Positions 26,356-34,819 of a DNA stretch of 64,000 nt are shown here, one piece after another. The notes beneath the pieces were generated by a model. The model did no database searches and had not been told where the DNA came from. It saw only the letters and a program-made list of their open reading frames with translations. Both the position numbers and the translations under genes were made by a program. Every line of letters begins with the position of its first letter. Position 1 is the first letter of the stretch. Source of the DNA: Methylosinus trichosporium OB3b (GTDB taxonomy: Bacteria > Pseudomonadota > Alphaproteobacteria > Rhizobiales > Beijerinckiaceae); NCBI RefSeq assembly GCF_002752655.1, contig NZ_CP023737.1:1612001-1676000 (forward strand). Reading direction: 5' to 3'.

Positions 26356-26559
26356 ATGGCGACTCGAAAATTGCGGCAGCCGCAACAGGAAAAACCGATA
26401 GCGAATATCGATCAGTTTTGCAAAATCATCATAGTGATCGATTCATTAATCGATGAGACGCGCAAAATGGACAATATGACAGAATACTTCTTACGACTGG
26501 CGAAAGCATCTTTGCTCGAAGCCGAACAGAAGCGTGCTGACGAGCGTGGTAGACACTGA
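26356..26559 (+). CDS. Hypothetical small helical protein
   Basis: A 67-residue protein from the ATG at 26356, which has GGAGG 6 bases upstream. Two helices are likely: residues 18-35 (FCKIIIVIDSLIDETRK) and 40-64 (ending EAEQKRADERG). No family is recognised. A clear rho-independent terminator follows, showing that this is a transcribed unit. Confidence 0.5.
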   Translation: MATRKLRQPQQEKPIANIDQFCKIIIVIDSLIDETRKMDNMTEYFLRLAKASLLEAEQKRADERGRH

Positions 26560-26585
26560 GACTACAACCAGATGATTCCATATGC

Positions 26586-26615
26586 GCCCCGCTGGCTCGT
26601 CCGGCGGGGCTTTTT
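26586..26615 (+). terminator. Rho-independent terminator
   Basis: GCCCCGC (26586-26592) pairs with GCGGGGC (26104 offset: 26604-26610), followed by five Ts. This is a textbook terminator after the 67-residue gene. Confidence 0.75.
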
Positions 26616-26809
26616 GTTGTCACGCAATGAGGGAGTGTCGCGGATTTGTCACAGGCGCGAAAAATAGCCCTTCGAGGCGACATCTTCGACCTTGGGCTCC
26701 ACTCAATCGGCGCATTTCGATCCGACGTTTCGCGTCGAGGCCGACAGAAGACGCGAAGCCGATGCGCGACGTTGCGCAGCGACGGTTCAAAGACAGGAAG
26801 GTTGTTGGG

Positions 26810-27097
26810 ATGACTGCTCTCGCAAATGAACGGCTCCCACGGAAAATGATTCTCGTGGTCGCGCTCGCCGCGGCGCTGCCTCTTGGCGGCTGCTATACCC
26901 CCGGACAACGCGCGACAGGCGGCGCCATCATCGGCGGCGTCGGCGGCGCCGGAATTGGCGCTCTGGCGTCGGGAGGCTTGCTCGGCCCGACGCTGGCCGG
27001 CGCGGCAGTCGGGGCTGCAGGCGGCGCCATCATCGGTGCGGCCACCGCGCCGCGCCGTCATGGTTGGCGTAGATATCGCCGCTATCGCCATTATTGA
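26810..27097 (+). CDS. Glycine-zipper outer-membrane lipoprotein
   Basis: A 95-residue lipoprotein. The ATG at 26810 has AGGAAGG about 9 bases upstream. The N-terminus is a signal peptide ending in a lipobox (LPLGGC, Cys28 lipidated), then CYTPGQRATGGAIIGG and a run of GxxxG glycine-zipper repeats (residues about 37-80) that could insert in or line the membrane, and a basic arginine/tyrosine tail. The function of such proteins is usually envelope maintenance. An upstream in-frame extension to 26582 lies in a terminator and is not credible. Confidence 0.7.
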   Translation: MTALANERLPRKMILVVALAAALPLGGCYTPGQRATGGAIIGGVGGAGIGALASGGLLGPTLAGAAVGAAGGAIIGAATAPRRHGWRRYRRYRHY

Positions 27098-27189
27098 ACG
27101 CTCGCTGTCGAACTTTCGCACCGTTGCGATTCGCCCTTGGGAGGCCGACGGCGCTTCCGGCGAAATGTGGCTCGAGCCCTCTCCCGCGT

Positions 27190-27444
27190 TCATGGACGAT
27201 CATCTTCCGGCGCTTTTGCGGGCCAACTCGAGGCCAAAGGCGTCGAGAAATAATTGTGCGTCCCGGTGAGCATCAACGCCAGCGCGTCTATCGCGGCGGT
27301 GACAGTCTGCGCGGAATAATAGAGCGGCCCGCCGACGCGCATCCTGGCCTGCTCTCGAATAAGGGCCTCGCGACACCGCCGCAGCTCCTCGAGGAGGCGC
27401 GGCTTGTCGACGAAGGCGTCGGACCGGGAGGTTGGGCGCGCCAT
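27190..27444 (-). CDS. Hypothetical protein
   Basis: An 84-residue protein on the minus strand from an ATG at 27444. It reads MARPTSRSDAFVDKPRLLEE, then a helical, basic segment with YYSAQTVTAAIDALALMLTGTHNYF. The coherent amphipathic helix suggests a real gene of unknown function; longer starts upstream have poor composition. It is transcribed opposite to its neighbours. Confidence 0.45.
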   Translation of the reverse strand: MARPTSRSDAFVDKPRLLEELRRCREALIREQARMRVGGPLYYSAQTVTAAIDALALMLTGTHNYFSTPLASSWPAKAPEDDRP

Positions 27445-27605
27445 TGCAGGGCTCCGTTGTTCTTTTTTTGTTCTTACGCTAAGAAGGAGAGGAAGGGAAG
27501 AGCGCCGCCGGGCTGGCGAGGCCCAGGCTGTCATCCGGCTGTTGTCGATCCGCCTCATCGAGGGCCGGCTCTTTCGGGAACGATTTTTTTGATGAGGTGA
27601 TCACA

Positions 27606-28532
27606 ATGAGGAAATTGCTTGAAGCCGCCGTCGCCGTCACATTCCTCGCGCTGTCGACGCCCACCGCCCGCGCGTGGTGGGATATGGGCCACATGACCGT
27701 CGCCGCGGTCGCCTATGAGCGCCTCACGCCCGCGGCGCGCGCCCGCGCTGCGGCGCTGCTGCGGCTCAACCCGAAATTCGACAATTGGACGCGCGGCGTT
27801 CCGCCCGAAGAGCAGGACCGCGCCGCCTTCGTCCACGCGGCGACCTGGGCGGACGACATCAAGAGAAGCCGCGACTATCGGCGCAGCTCGATCGCTCAGG
27901 ATGGCGCCGACGCCGTTGCGAACATCGGTTACGCCGACCATCTCGCGCACGACTATTGGCACTATGTCGACCTCCCGTACTCGCCCGACGGCACGCCCGG
28001 CGAACCGCCTCAGGCGCCGAATGCGTTGACGCAGATCGAAGCGTTTCGGCGCACACTCGCCTCGGACGCCAGCGACGACGTGAAATCCTACGATCTCGTG
28101 TGGCTGCTGCATCTGGTGGGCGACGTCCACCAGCCGCTGCACGCGACCTCGCGCTTTTCCCGGGGCCTGCCCAACGGCGATCGAGGCGGCAACACGGAAA
28201 CCGTCTGCCTCGCCTTCACCTGCGGCGCGAAGCTGCACGCCTATTGGGACGGGCTGCTCGGCGATCGGGGAAGCCCGTCGGACGCCGAGGCGCTCGCGGC
28301 CACCCTGCCCTCGCCCGATGCGACGGCGGCGGCGGTCGACGATCCCGCGACCTGGGTGAAAGAGAGCGAGCGGCTTGCGGAGCAGTTCGTCTATGCCGGG
28401 CCAATCGGAGATGGCGCGGGGCCTTTCGCGCTCACGGACGCCTATCAGGCGGATGCGAAGAGGGTCGCGGAACAGCAGGTGGCGCTTGCGGGGGCGAGGC
28501 TTTCGCAACTGCTCGACAGGGCGCTTCGGTAA
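27606..28532 (+). CDS. Secreted S1/P1-type zinc nuclease
   Basis: Single-strand-preferring nuclease acting on RNA and DNA with a three-zinc site. The ATG at 27606 has GAGG 8 bases upstream; a GTG at 27597 is less likely. Residues 1-23 form a signal peptide ending ARA, so the mature protein would begin at Trp24, whose main chain binds zinc in this family, with His29 five residues on (WWDMGH). Further metal-site motifs are HAATWADD, HYVDLP, HLVGDVHQPLH and GDRGGN. The 308-residue length is normal. It is probably periplasmic or extracellular and used for nucleotide scavenging or degrading foreign nucleic acid. It ends only a few bases from the distal end of the CRISPR array. Confidence 0.88.
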   Translation: MRKLLEAAVAVTFLALSTPTARAWWDMGHMTVAAVAYERLTPAARARAAALLRLNPKFDNWTRGVPPEEQDRAAFVHAATWADDIKRSRDYRRSSIAQDGADAVANIGYADHLAHDYWHYVDLPYSPDGTPGEPPQAPNALTQIEAFRRTLASDASDDVKSYDLVWLLHLVGDVHQPLHATSRFSRGLPNGDRGGNTETVCLAFTCGAKLHAYWDGLLGDRGSPSDAEALAATLPSPDATAAAVDDPATWVKESERLAEQFVYAGPIGDGAGPFALTDAYQADAKRVAEQQVALAGARLSQLLDRALR

Positions 28533-28534
28533 GC

Positions 28535-30134
28535 TAACTTCCCTGCCGATTTCTGTGGTAGGCTCGCGAACGACATTGCTGCGGTGGCTTCCCTGCCGAT
28601 TTCCCTGTGGTAGGCTGCAGCATCGGCGCCGTCGCCCAGCAGAACAGCCGTGGCTTCCCTGCCGATTTCCCTGTGGTAGGCTCGCGGCGACGACGCCGAT
28701 CGGATCGGACGCGCCGTGGCTTCCCTGCCGATTTCCCTGTGGTAGGCTCCGGCTCCCGCTTCCAATAGTTTCGCCCGAGCCGTGGCTTCCCTGCCGATTT
28801 CCCTGTGGTAGGCTGGCCCTATGCTGCGCATGAGCTACGACAAAGCCGTGGCTTCCCTGCCGATTTCCCTGTGGTAGGCTTTCGCCGAGCTCGATCACGC
28901 GCGGCATCGCGCCGTGGCTTCCCTGCCGATTTCCCTGTGGTAGGCTCATAGATGAGCCGCATTCGCGCATCCGAGGGCCGTGGCTTCCCTGCCGATTTCC
29001 CTGTGGTAGGCTTGGGTTCGCCCGGAAGTGAGAGGATGATGAGCCGTGGCTTCCCTGCCGATTTCCCTGTGGTAGGCTCCGACCGTCTGCGCATCGGGGA
29101 AGAACGACGCCGTGGCTTCCCTGCCGATTTCCCTGTGGTAGGCTGGCGGCGCACGCTGATCATGGAGACGATGGGCCGTGGCTTCCCTGCCGATTTCCCT
29201 GTGGTAGGCTGATCCGCACGCATATTCGCGACCACATCGCGCCGTGGCTTCCCTGCCGATTTCCCTGTGGTAGGCTTTTACGACATGACGGCACCGGCGC
29301 CGGCGTGCCGTGGCTTCCCTGCCGATTTCCCTGTGGTAGGCTTCTGGCGGGCTCGACAAGTCGGCGGGACCGGCCGTGGCTTCCCTGCCGATTTCCCTGT
29401 GGTAGGCTGCGTGCCGCCGGCGCGCTTAGGCACGGCGCGCCGTGGCTTCCCTGCCGATTTCCCTGTGGTAGGCTTGCAAGCGGCGCTGCGTCCCGCTTTC
29501 CTTAGCCGTGGCTTCCCTGCCGATTTCCCTGTGGTAGGCTCTCGGCGCGCGCGAGTGTGAGAGGGCGCGGGCCGTGGCTTCCCTGCCGATTTCCCTGTGG
29601 TAGGCTGGCTGCTTTCTCAGGTCATTTGCAATTCGGGCCGTGGCTTCCCTGCCGATTTCCCTGTGGTAGGCTCTATCTTGCTCGTGCCAGTTCGCGCCAG
29701 CGGCCGTGGCTTCCCTGCCGATTTCCCTGTGGTAGGCTGCATGGATCGTGACGCACCCAGAGGCGCGCGCCGTGGCTTCCCTGCCGATTTCCCTGTGGTA
29801 GGCTGTCGAGTTCTTCGATCAGCTCAATTTCCCAGCCGTGGCTTCCCTGCCGATTTCCCTGTGGTAGGCTTACAGCAGCTCGTTCGCGGCGGCGTCTGCG
29901 GCCGTGGCTTCCCTGCCGATTTCCCTGTGGTAGGCTTCGCCACGGCCTTCGCCGCCGGCTCGATCGGCCGTGGCTTCCCTGCCGATTTCCCTGTGGTAGG
30001 CTCGTCACCGCCAACGCGTGAGCATCACATGAGCCGTGGCTTCCCTGCCGATTTCCCTGTGGTAGGCTTAATCGAATGAAACCAGCTCCCGACGAATGGC
30101 CGTGGCTTCCCTGCCGATTTCCCTGTGGTAGGCT
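28535..30134 (+). CRISPR. Type II-C CRISPR array: 24 regular 36-bp repeats, 30-bp spacers, one degenerate end repeat
   Basis: From 28581 to 30134 a 36-bp repeat (starts GCCGTGGCTTCCC, centre TGCCGATTTCCC, ends TGTGGTAGGCT) recurs with an exact 66-base period, giving 24 repeats and 23 spacers of 30 bp. The repeat at 28581 has one change near its 5' end. A further degenerate copy at about 28535-28564 lacks two bases and is separated by only 16 bases, marking the old, distal end; the leader end is beside cas2. The repeat resembles the N. meningitidis II-C repeat in layout, which puts the crRNA sense on the plus strand, opposite to the cas genes. The repeat end TGGTAGGCT resembles an extended -10 element. 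Confidence 0.97.
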
Positions 30135-30192
30135 CGCTTTGACGTAACGAAATGAAAAATCTGTGATTTTCGTTCTCTTGCCGGGACTAAAA
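30135..30192. promoter_or_regulatory. CRISPR leader region (AT-rich)
   Basis: The 58 bases between the last perfect repeat and the cas2 stop codon are clearly AT-rich in a GC-rich genome, with GAAATGAAAAATCTGTGATT. Perfect repeats lie on this side and degeneration on the other, so new spacers are expected to enter here. It is short, and the functional leader may extend into the end of cas2. Confidence 0.6.
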
Positions 30193-30522
30193 TCACAATA
30201 ATACCAGTTGTTGCGGTGCTATCTTTTCATTTTTCGGCGATTCGCCGATCAGGAGTTTCATGCGCGCGTATTGCCGCTCGGTGACGCTTAATGTGCGTAC
30301 GCTGCCTTTCGGCGGGAGGTTCTTAGTGACCCTAACGAGATGCTTTTCCACAGCTTCTTCCCCGCGCATCACGCGCGCGTAGACTGACAGTTGCAGCATT
30401 AAAAAGCCATCGTCCTTGAGAAAATTTCGAAAACGCGTAGCATTGCGCCGTTCGACTTTCGTCTTGACCGGTAGATCGAAGAAAACGAAGAGCCACATAT
30501 AACGCACCTCCTCGGCTTTCAT
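30193..30522 (-). CDS. cas2: CRISPR-associated endonuclease Cas2
   Basis: A 109-residue subunit of the Cas1-Cas2 spacer integration complex. The N-terminal beta strand WLFVFFDLPVKTK carries the conserved aspartate, Asp16, and the segment FLKDDGFLMLQLSVYARV is the usual ferredoxin-like fold signature. Its start overlaps the end of cas1 by 4 bases. It is the last gene of the cas operon, with the array beyond it. Confidence 0.93.
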   Translation of the reverse strand: MKAEEVRYMWLFVFFDLPVKTKVERRNATRFRNFLKDDGFLMLQLSVYARVMRGEEAVEKHLVRVTKNLPPKGSVRTLSVTERQYARMKLLIGESPKNEKIAPQQLVLL

Positions 30523-31424
30523 GGGGAACTCCCCTTCGGCGTGACGAAGAACGGGAGTTTTAGAATCGCCGCGCTTCCACTCTCCATTGCCTGAACGAGG
30601 CCTTCTGCGGCCTTCTCGCTCGCGACGAGAAGACTTACGATTTCTTTTCCAACGCGTGCGTTTACGTGCAGAGCTCCTGCCATGGCACGGCGATCGTCGA
30701 TTGTAAGATCGTCCGTTTTCTTGCGTTTCTCCGCGCGTGCGACTGCAATCGCGTCCACAAAGGGACGGAAGGGCTCAAGAATATCATCGGCAAGGTTGAA
30801 GGCGTTTGTCACGCTCACATGGTGCAGGCCGAGCGCGGGCAGCAAGCCGTAGGCAACGAGCGCGCGCGCCACGCAGGCGCGCACCACTGCATAGCCGTAA
30901 TTCATCATCTTATTGCGCAGATCGCAGGCGTCGTCGCGCGTAAAATCCTTGTAAAGCGCGCGCCAATAGTCACGCGCGGCACGCGCCTCAACATTGTCAG
31001 GATCGCCGGAGCCGACGAGCTTCGCCATGGCCCGCAGCGCCTCAGCGTTTCTGCCGAGACTTTCGAGATGCGCCGCCTGATTGTCTATCTTGGCGACGAC
31101 GACACCCTGCCAGCAACGCTTCTTGAAAGGTTCGCTCAGCAAGACCTGCTTCGCCGCGACGCCAGCCTGCCGGTGGTGCGAATGAAATGGCAGCGCGAGA
31201 CCGTTGGGCGTATGGCGCGCATCGACCGAAACAATGACGACGCCCGCCTCCATGCAAGCAGAGATAAGCGTCGACGTGAGCGTCGCATGCGGCGCGTCAA
31301 GGATGATATAAGCAACGTCTTCCAGCGGAAGACGCGCCTCTCCGTCGTCCTGCGCGACGACGATCTGGTTATCGCTGAAGTTGAGCCGCGCCGGTCGGCT
31401 CAGATGTAAGCCTTTCCACGCCAT
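30519..31424 (-). CDS. cas1: CRISPR-associated integrase Cas1 (type II)
   Basis: Metal-dependent integrase that inserts new spacers. The 301-residue protein shows the type II Cas1 start MAWKGLHLSRPARLNF, and probable metal ligands Glu146 (NVEARAARDYW), His201 or His202 (GLHHVSVTNAFN) and Glu217 (LADDILEPFRP). It overlaps the end of cas9 by 25 bases and the start of cas2 by 4, so cas9-cas1-cas2 is one tightly coupled operon. No csn2 or cas4 is present, which defines subtype II-C. Confidence 0.95.
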   Translation of the reverse strand: MAWKGLHLSRPARLNFSDNQIVVAQDDGEARLPLEDVAYIILDAPHATLTSTLISACMEAGVVIVSVDARHTPNGLALPFHSHHRQAGVAAKQVLLSEPFKKRCWQGVVVAKIDNQAAHLESLGRNAEALRAMAKLVGSGDPDNVEARAARDYWRALYKDFTRDDACDLRNKMMNYGYAVVRACVARALVAYGLLPALGLHHVSVTNAFNLADDILEPFRPFVDAIAVARAEKRKKTDDLTIDDRRAMAGALHVNARVGKEIVSLLVASEKAAEGLVQAMESGSAAILKLPFFVTPKGSSP

Positions 31425-34400
31425 GTTTCACCACGCCATGTGCGCAACTCTCGCTCGACTTCGTGCTTGCGCCCGAATCTGTCGACATTGAACTTCTTGA
31501 ATTCGGTTAGGGTTCTCGCCCCGATTCCCTGCACAACGTCCGAGCTATTGCTATGAGCGGAGAGCTGAATTGCTCCAACTGACCGATTCATTCCACGATA
31601 ATACCCCTCGAAAATTTCTCCCTTGCTTGAAATAACTTGCAAATAAGTCATTGGCACGAGTGACCAGCAGAACTCGTAGGAACTGTCCATCTCCGGCCAT
31701 TCGTCCTCCGGTTTGTATGCTTGCACCGCCCGTATAGGCGGCGTCTTCATTGTAGCAATATCATGCGGGTAGATTGGAACGAGGTAATATTCGTATTTAC
31801 CTTTCTTGCTCGCTTTGCGGAACACGTCCACCCGCGCCATCTCACCCCGGTCGACAGTCCCGGGCCTCTTGGGATTGCCGGTATCAAGAGCGATATTGAC
31901 TTTGCTCTTGGTGACCAGCCGCACTTTAAAAATTGGATCGCCTTTTGGCGAGAGCGGAGGATCATCCTTGGGGCTTCCCGCCTCGATCCAGTTACGCAGT
32001 TTCTCGATCAACCGTGCATTGCGCTCTGCGTCTTTCACCCGATCGAGATCGGCCAGTTTAAGTTCGGCGACTTTCCTGCGCTCATAGACCCTCTGCTCAC
32101 CCTCGCGCACAGCGATATGGCGAATGGTGGCGTCATGCGCCTTACCGCGCGCACGGCGCCGCTCCGCACGCGCTACGAAGACTTTCTCCACGGCCTCAAC
32201 CGCCTGTTCGCGAAAGCCCGGCCATGGCGGCGTAACATTTTTCACGAGATCGTAGTGGAGACCTTTGTCCTCGATCTCCTGCACTTCCCTCGTCGCGCGC
32301 TGCAATAGGGATTCTGTCGTCGCCGCGATTACAATGGCGTCTAGCGCGTGATGCCGGTCATCGGGAATGCGGTCGCCCTTCGTGCTTTTCTTCATCCATT
32401 GCAGGCCCCATGCGCGACGGAGCCGGTCGGTAAGCGCGCCGGGCCGGCTGAAAACGCGGCGGCGCTCCTTGCCGTCTTTGTCTTTCTCGCCTTTCGGATA
32501 GAGCTGCTTCAGCGCCTCGGCGAGAAGGCGACAAGCCCAACGCGTGTCGTTCAGATTGCGGTTGCGAAACTTCGCCGCCGCCTCTTCTGCATTTCTGAGC
32601 TTGTAATTGCGCTTCTTGAAGCCCTTCATGTCAGCCAGGGCTTCTACGCGCACGATGAAAGCATCCCATTCTGTGTCGGTTTTTTCGGCCTTGAACCATT
32701 CGTAGGGCGTGCGGCCTTTCTTGTCCTGATTGGCCTTCGCCATGCAGAGCGTCTTGTTCGCGTACGAATCATCGGCGAAGCGACTCCAAGGCAGAATATG
32801 ATCGACCTGCACCGCATCGTCTGTCGCGACGAGTTGCGACGGGCTGATATAGTCGTCCGTGTAGAGACATCTCCCCATCTGCTCGCTCCAAAGCTCGAAG
32901 CGCAGCAACTCTTCCTTGCCACGCGCTCCGTCCTGCGGCGGCCGGCCGACTTCCTTTTCGAATAGCCCGCGCAGCTTGTCCTTCTGTCTGTTTCGCTTCT
33001 CGATGCCGCGCGTGATCTCCTCGCGCTCTTCGATGGACTTGCCGACGTCGCGCGCGAGTTCGACATGGATACGATCGGGCACGCCGTATCTCTCGACGAT
33101 AGCCTTGACCTGTTTTATAGACTCGATGAGGGCCTTGCGTGCTGTGGGGCTGCCGACGAGTTCACGGGAGATGCGCTCTTCCTGAAGTATTCGCTTCAGC
33201 GCTTCCCGGCCATGACCTCCGACATCGAAGGCTCCGCGCTCGCGGCTCGCGGTGTGGTCGTAGTCCGCCGCGCAGCAAGCCTTGTCATAAGTCATGCCTT
33301 GCCGCAGGCCCGAGAGAATATTGCGCGCGGCCTTCGAGGAAATGTGGCCGGCGCCGGTGAAGGGATCGAACCGGCCGTCGGAGGCCGCCGCCGTGAGCGC
33401 GTCGACGAGCGGCGCGTTGCAGCCCGCCTGTGCGAGGCCCTCGCTTATGCGGCCGATATCGCTGCGGAAGGAGATGACTTCGGCGATCTTGTCAAGCTTT
33501 TCGGGCGAGCAGAGGAGCGCCCCCCAGGCGAGTTCGCCAAGCGCATCGACGATTACGCTCCGTAGTCTGGCGGTTCCTTCAGCGGCCTTGCCCGAACGCG
33601 CGACGACATCGAGCTTGCTTTCTTCGTCGGCCTTGACGCCCACGAAGACGGTCGTCTCCGGCAGCTTTAGCTTTTTGCGTAGCGCGGTGAAGGAAACTTT
33701 CGCGGCGGCGCCGAAATCGGCCGCCGCTAATGCCAGTTCATCCCGCGTGAGCGTCCGCTCTTGCTTGCCGTCACGTAGCGTCACATGATTCAATCGCGAT
33801 AGGAATCTAAATAGTTCGAAGGAATAGCCGCGTTTCGGCGCGCGCTTTTCGTCTACCTCGAATGGACAGGGGCCAACAAGCTTTTCACTGTCCTGCAAAG
33901 GCCGCTGGAAGAAGGCTGCCTTCGTGAAGGCGGTTTGGAGATCCGCTGTCGCGATGGCAGACTGAAACCGCGCCTGCGCCGTGAAAAGCGCCCGCATTTC
34001 GGCCGCAAGATCATCGCGCAAGAGCGAGCGCGAATAATCACCCTCACGATTTCGGAAGCGGCGTACGATCTCGGAGGCACCATTCTTCGTAGGTGTCTGT
34101 CTTAGGACGAAGCTTTCGTCTTCGACCAGCATTTTTGCGGCCGAACCGAACCGCGCAAGCTTTTCGCGCGTTTCGTTCACGGCCCTCTTCATCTTCGACG
34201 TGTCGTCGGCGGGATCGTTTGTCTTTGCGCCCTTGGAATTCGATTTGAAGCCGCGATGGCGTGCAATATGTCCTAGCGCGACGGCCAGTTCGACAGGTCC
34301 CAGCAATCGGTCGAGCGCCTCGGCTCTGATGCGCCAGGGGTCTAATCCAGGCTGTTTCAACGCGTCGCGGTCGGACGATGGCAGCAGTCCATGACTATGA

Positions 34401-34648
34401 AGAATTCGGCGGACCTCGTTCATCCTTTGGCGTCGACGTCGAACAACGCGCCGTTGTCCCCGAAAGGTGCGGCGCTGTTCGGACTTTAGCTTTGCTCCAG
34501 CCTGGGTCTTTTCCTCCGGCGCGTCGAACATCCAAGTGCCCGCGCCAATGATAGTGCCTTGCGAAAGCTCTCCCCGATTGCTTTCTTCAATCTCGATTAA
34601 CGCCCAACCGAGGGAGGCAATGCCAGCGTCAAGCCCCAAGACTCGCAT
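31400..34648 (-). CDS. cas9: Cas9, type II-C RNA-guided DNA endonuclease
   Basis: A 1082-residue effector that cuts DNA matched by a crRNA-tracrRNA pair. The ATG at 34648 (MRVLGLDAGIASLGWALIE) has AAGGAA upstream; extending to 34753 would translate the anti-repeat backwards and is rejected. RuvC-I has Asp7; the arginine-rich bridge helix follows near residues 55-75; RuvC-II has Glu530 in HVELARDVG; the HNH centre has His617 in VDHILPWSR with NKTLCMAKANQDKKG following; RuvC-III has HHALDAIV with Asp770. All catalytic residues are intact. The size is typical of compact II-C enzymes. PAM cannot be deduced from the sequence. Confidence 0.97.
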   Translation of the reverse strand: MRVLGLDAGIASLGWALIEIEESNRGELSQGTIIGAGTWMFDAPEEKTQAGAKLKSEQRRTFRGQRRVVRRRRQRMNEVRRILHSHGLLPSSDRDALKQPGLDPWRIRAEALDRLLGPVELAVALGHIARHRGFKSNSKGAKTNDPADDTSKMKRAVNETREKLARFGSAAKMLVEDESFVLRQTPTKNGASEIVRRFRNREGDYSRSLLRDDLAAEMRALFTAQARFQSAIATADLQTAFTKAAFFQRPLQDSEKLVGPCPFEVDEKRAPKRGYSFELFRFLSRLNHVTLRDGKQERTLTRDELALAAADFGAAAKVSFTALRKKLKLPETTVFVGVKADEESKLDVVARSGKAAEGTARLRSVIVDALGELAWGALLCSPEKLDKIAEVISFRSDIGRISEGLAQAGCNAPLVDALTAAASDGRFDPFTGAGHISSKAARNILSGLRQGMTYDKACCAADYDHTASRERGAFDVGGHGREALKRILQEERISRELVGSPTARKALIESIKQVKAIVERYGVPDRIHVELARDVGKSIEEREEITRGIEKRNRQKDKLRGLFEKEVGRPPQDGARGKEELLRFELWSEQMGRCLYTDDYISPSQLVATDDAVQVDHILPWSRFADDSYANKTLCMAKANQDKKGRTPYEWFKAEKTDTEWDAFIVRVEALADMKGFKKRNYKLRNAEEAAAKFRNRNLNDTRWACRLLAEALKQLYPKGEKDKDGKERRRVFSRPGALTDRLRRAWGLQWMKKSTKGDRIPDDRHHALDAIVIAATTESLLQRATREVQEIEDKGLHYDLVKNVTPPWPGFREQAVEAVEKVFVARAERRRARGKAHDATIRHIAVREGEQRVYERRKVAELKLADLDRVKDAERNARLIEKLRNWIEAGSPKDDPPLSPKGDPIFKVRLVTKSKVNIALDTGNPKRPGTVDRGEMARVDVFRKASKKGKYEYYLVPIYPHDIATMKTPPIRAVQAYKPEDEWPEMDSSYEFCWSLVPMTYLQVISSKGEIFEGYYRGMNRSVGAIQLSAHSNSSDVVQGIGARTLTEFKKFNVDRFGRKHEVERELRTWRGETWRGKAYI

Positions 34649-34691
34649 AAATTTGGTTCCTTCGAAAGACCAGCTCCGCCATAAAAGCCGA

Positions 34692-34720
34692 TTGACGCGC
34701 TGAGGCCAAGCTGCTTCTAT
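34692..34720 (+). promoter_or_regulatory. Probable sigma-70 promoter of tracrRNA
   Basis: TTGACG (34692-34697) and TTCTAT (34715-34720) are separated by 17 bases. Transcription would start about 7 bases later, at the beginning of the anti-repeat near 34727. It lies upstream of cas9 and points away from it. Nothing else explains a good promoter pair at this place. Confidence 0.55.
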
Positions 34721-34726
34721 GAGTAT

Positions 34727-34815
34727 GGGAAATCGGAAGGGAAGCCACGGCAAGGTGGTTTCATAGAAATCACTGAAGGATTACCCTCGTCACAGAAATG
34801 TGGCGGGGGGATTCC
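34727..34815 (+). ncRNA. tracrRNA (anti-repeat plus two hairpins), divergent from cas9
   Basis: Bases 34727-34751 are the reverse complement of the first 25 bases of the CRISPR repeat with one mismatch (24/25). After AAGG there is a hairpin with GTGGTTTC (34755-34762) pairing with GAAATCAC (34766-34773), one G-U pair, and an ATA loop. A second hairpin has CCCTCGTCACA (34784-34794) pairing with TGTGGCGGGGG (34799-34809) around a GAAA tetraloop, 11 pairs including two G-U. This anti-repeat plus nexus plus terminal stem layout is that of II-C tracrRNAs. The 3' end is uncertain because no T-run follows. The RNA would pair with plus-strand-sense crRNA. Confidence 0.85.
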
Positions 34816-34819
34816 TATT

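Noticed and set aside
28445..30079. Many open frames on both strands across the CRISPR array, encoding repeated RGFPADFPVVG or PWLPCRFPCGRL units
   Set aside because: They are translations of the 36-bp repeat; the 66-base unit is a multiple of three so frames stay open. No ribosome sites or coding pattern in the spacers.
28617..30098. Self-targeting spacers against the prophage
   Set aside because: No clear match seen by eye on comparing spacers with the prophage genes, but this is not a search; an alignment is needed.
34649..34753. N-terminal extension of Cas9 starting MPWLPFRFPI
   Set aside because: It translates the tracrRNA anti-repeat on the opposite strand. The ATG at 34648 has a good ribosome site and starts directly with the RuvC-I motif.
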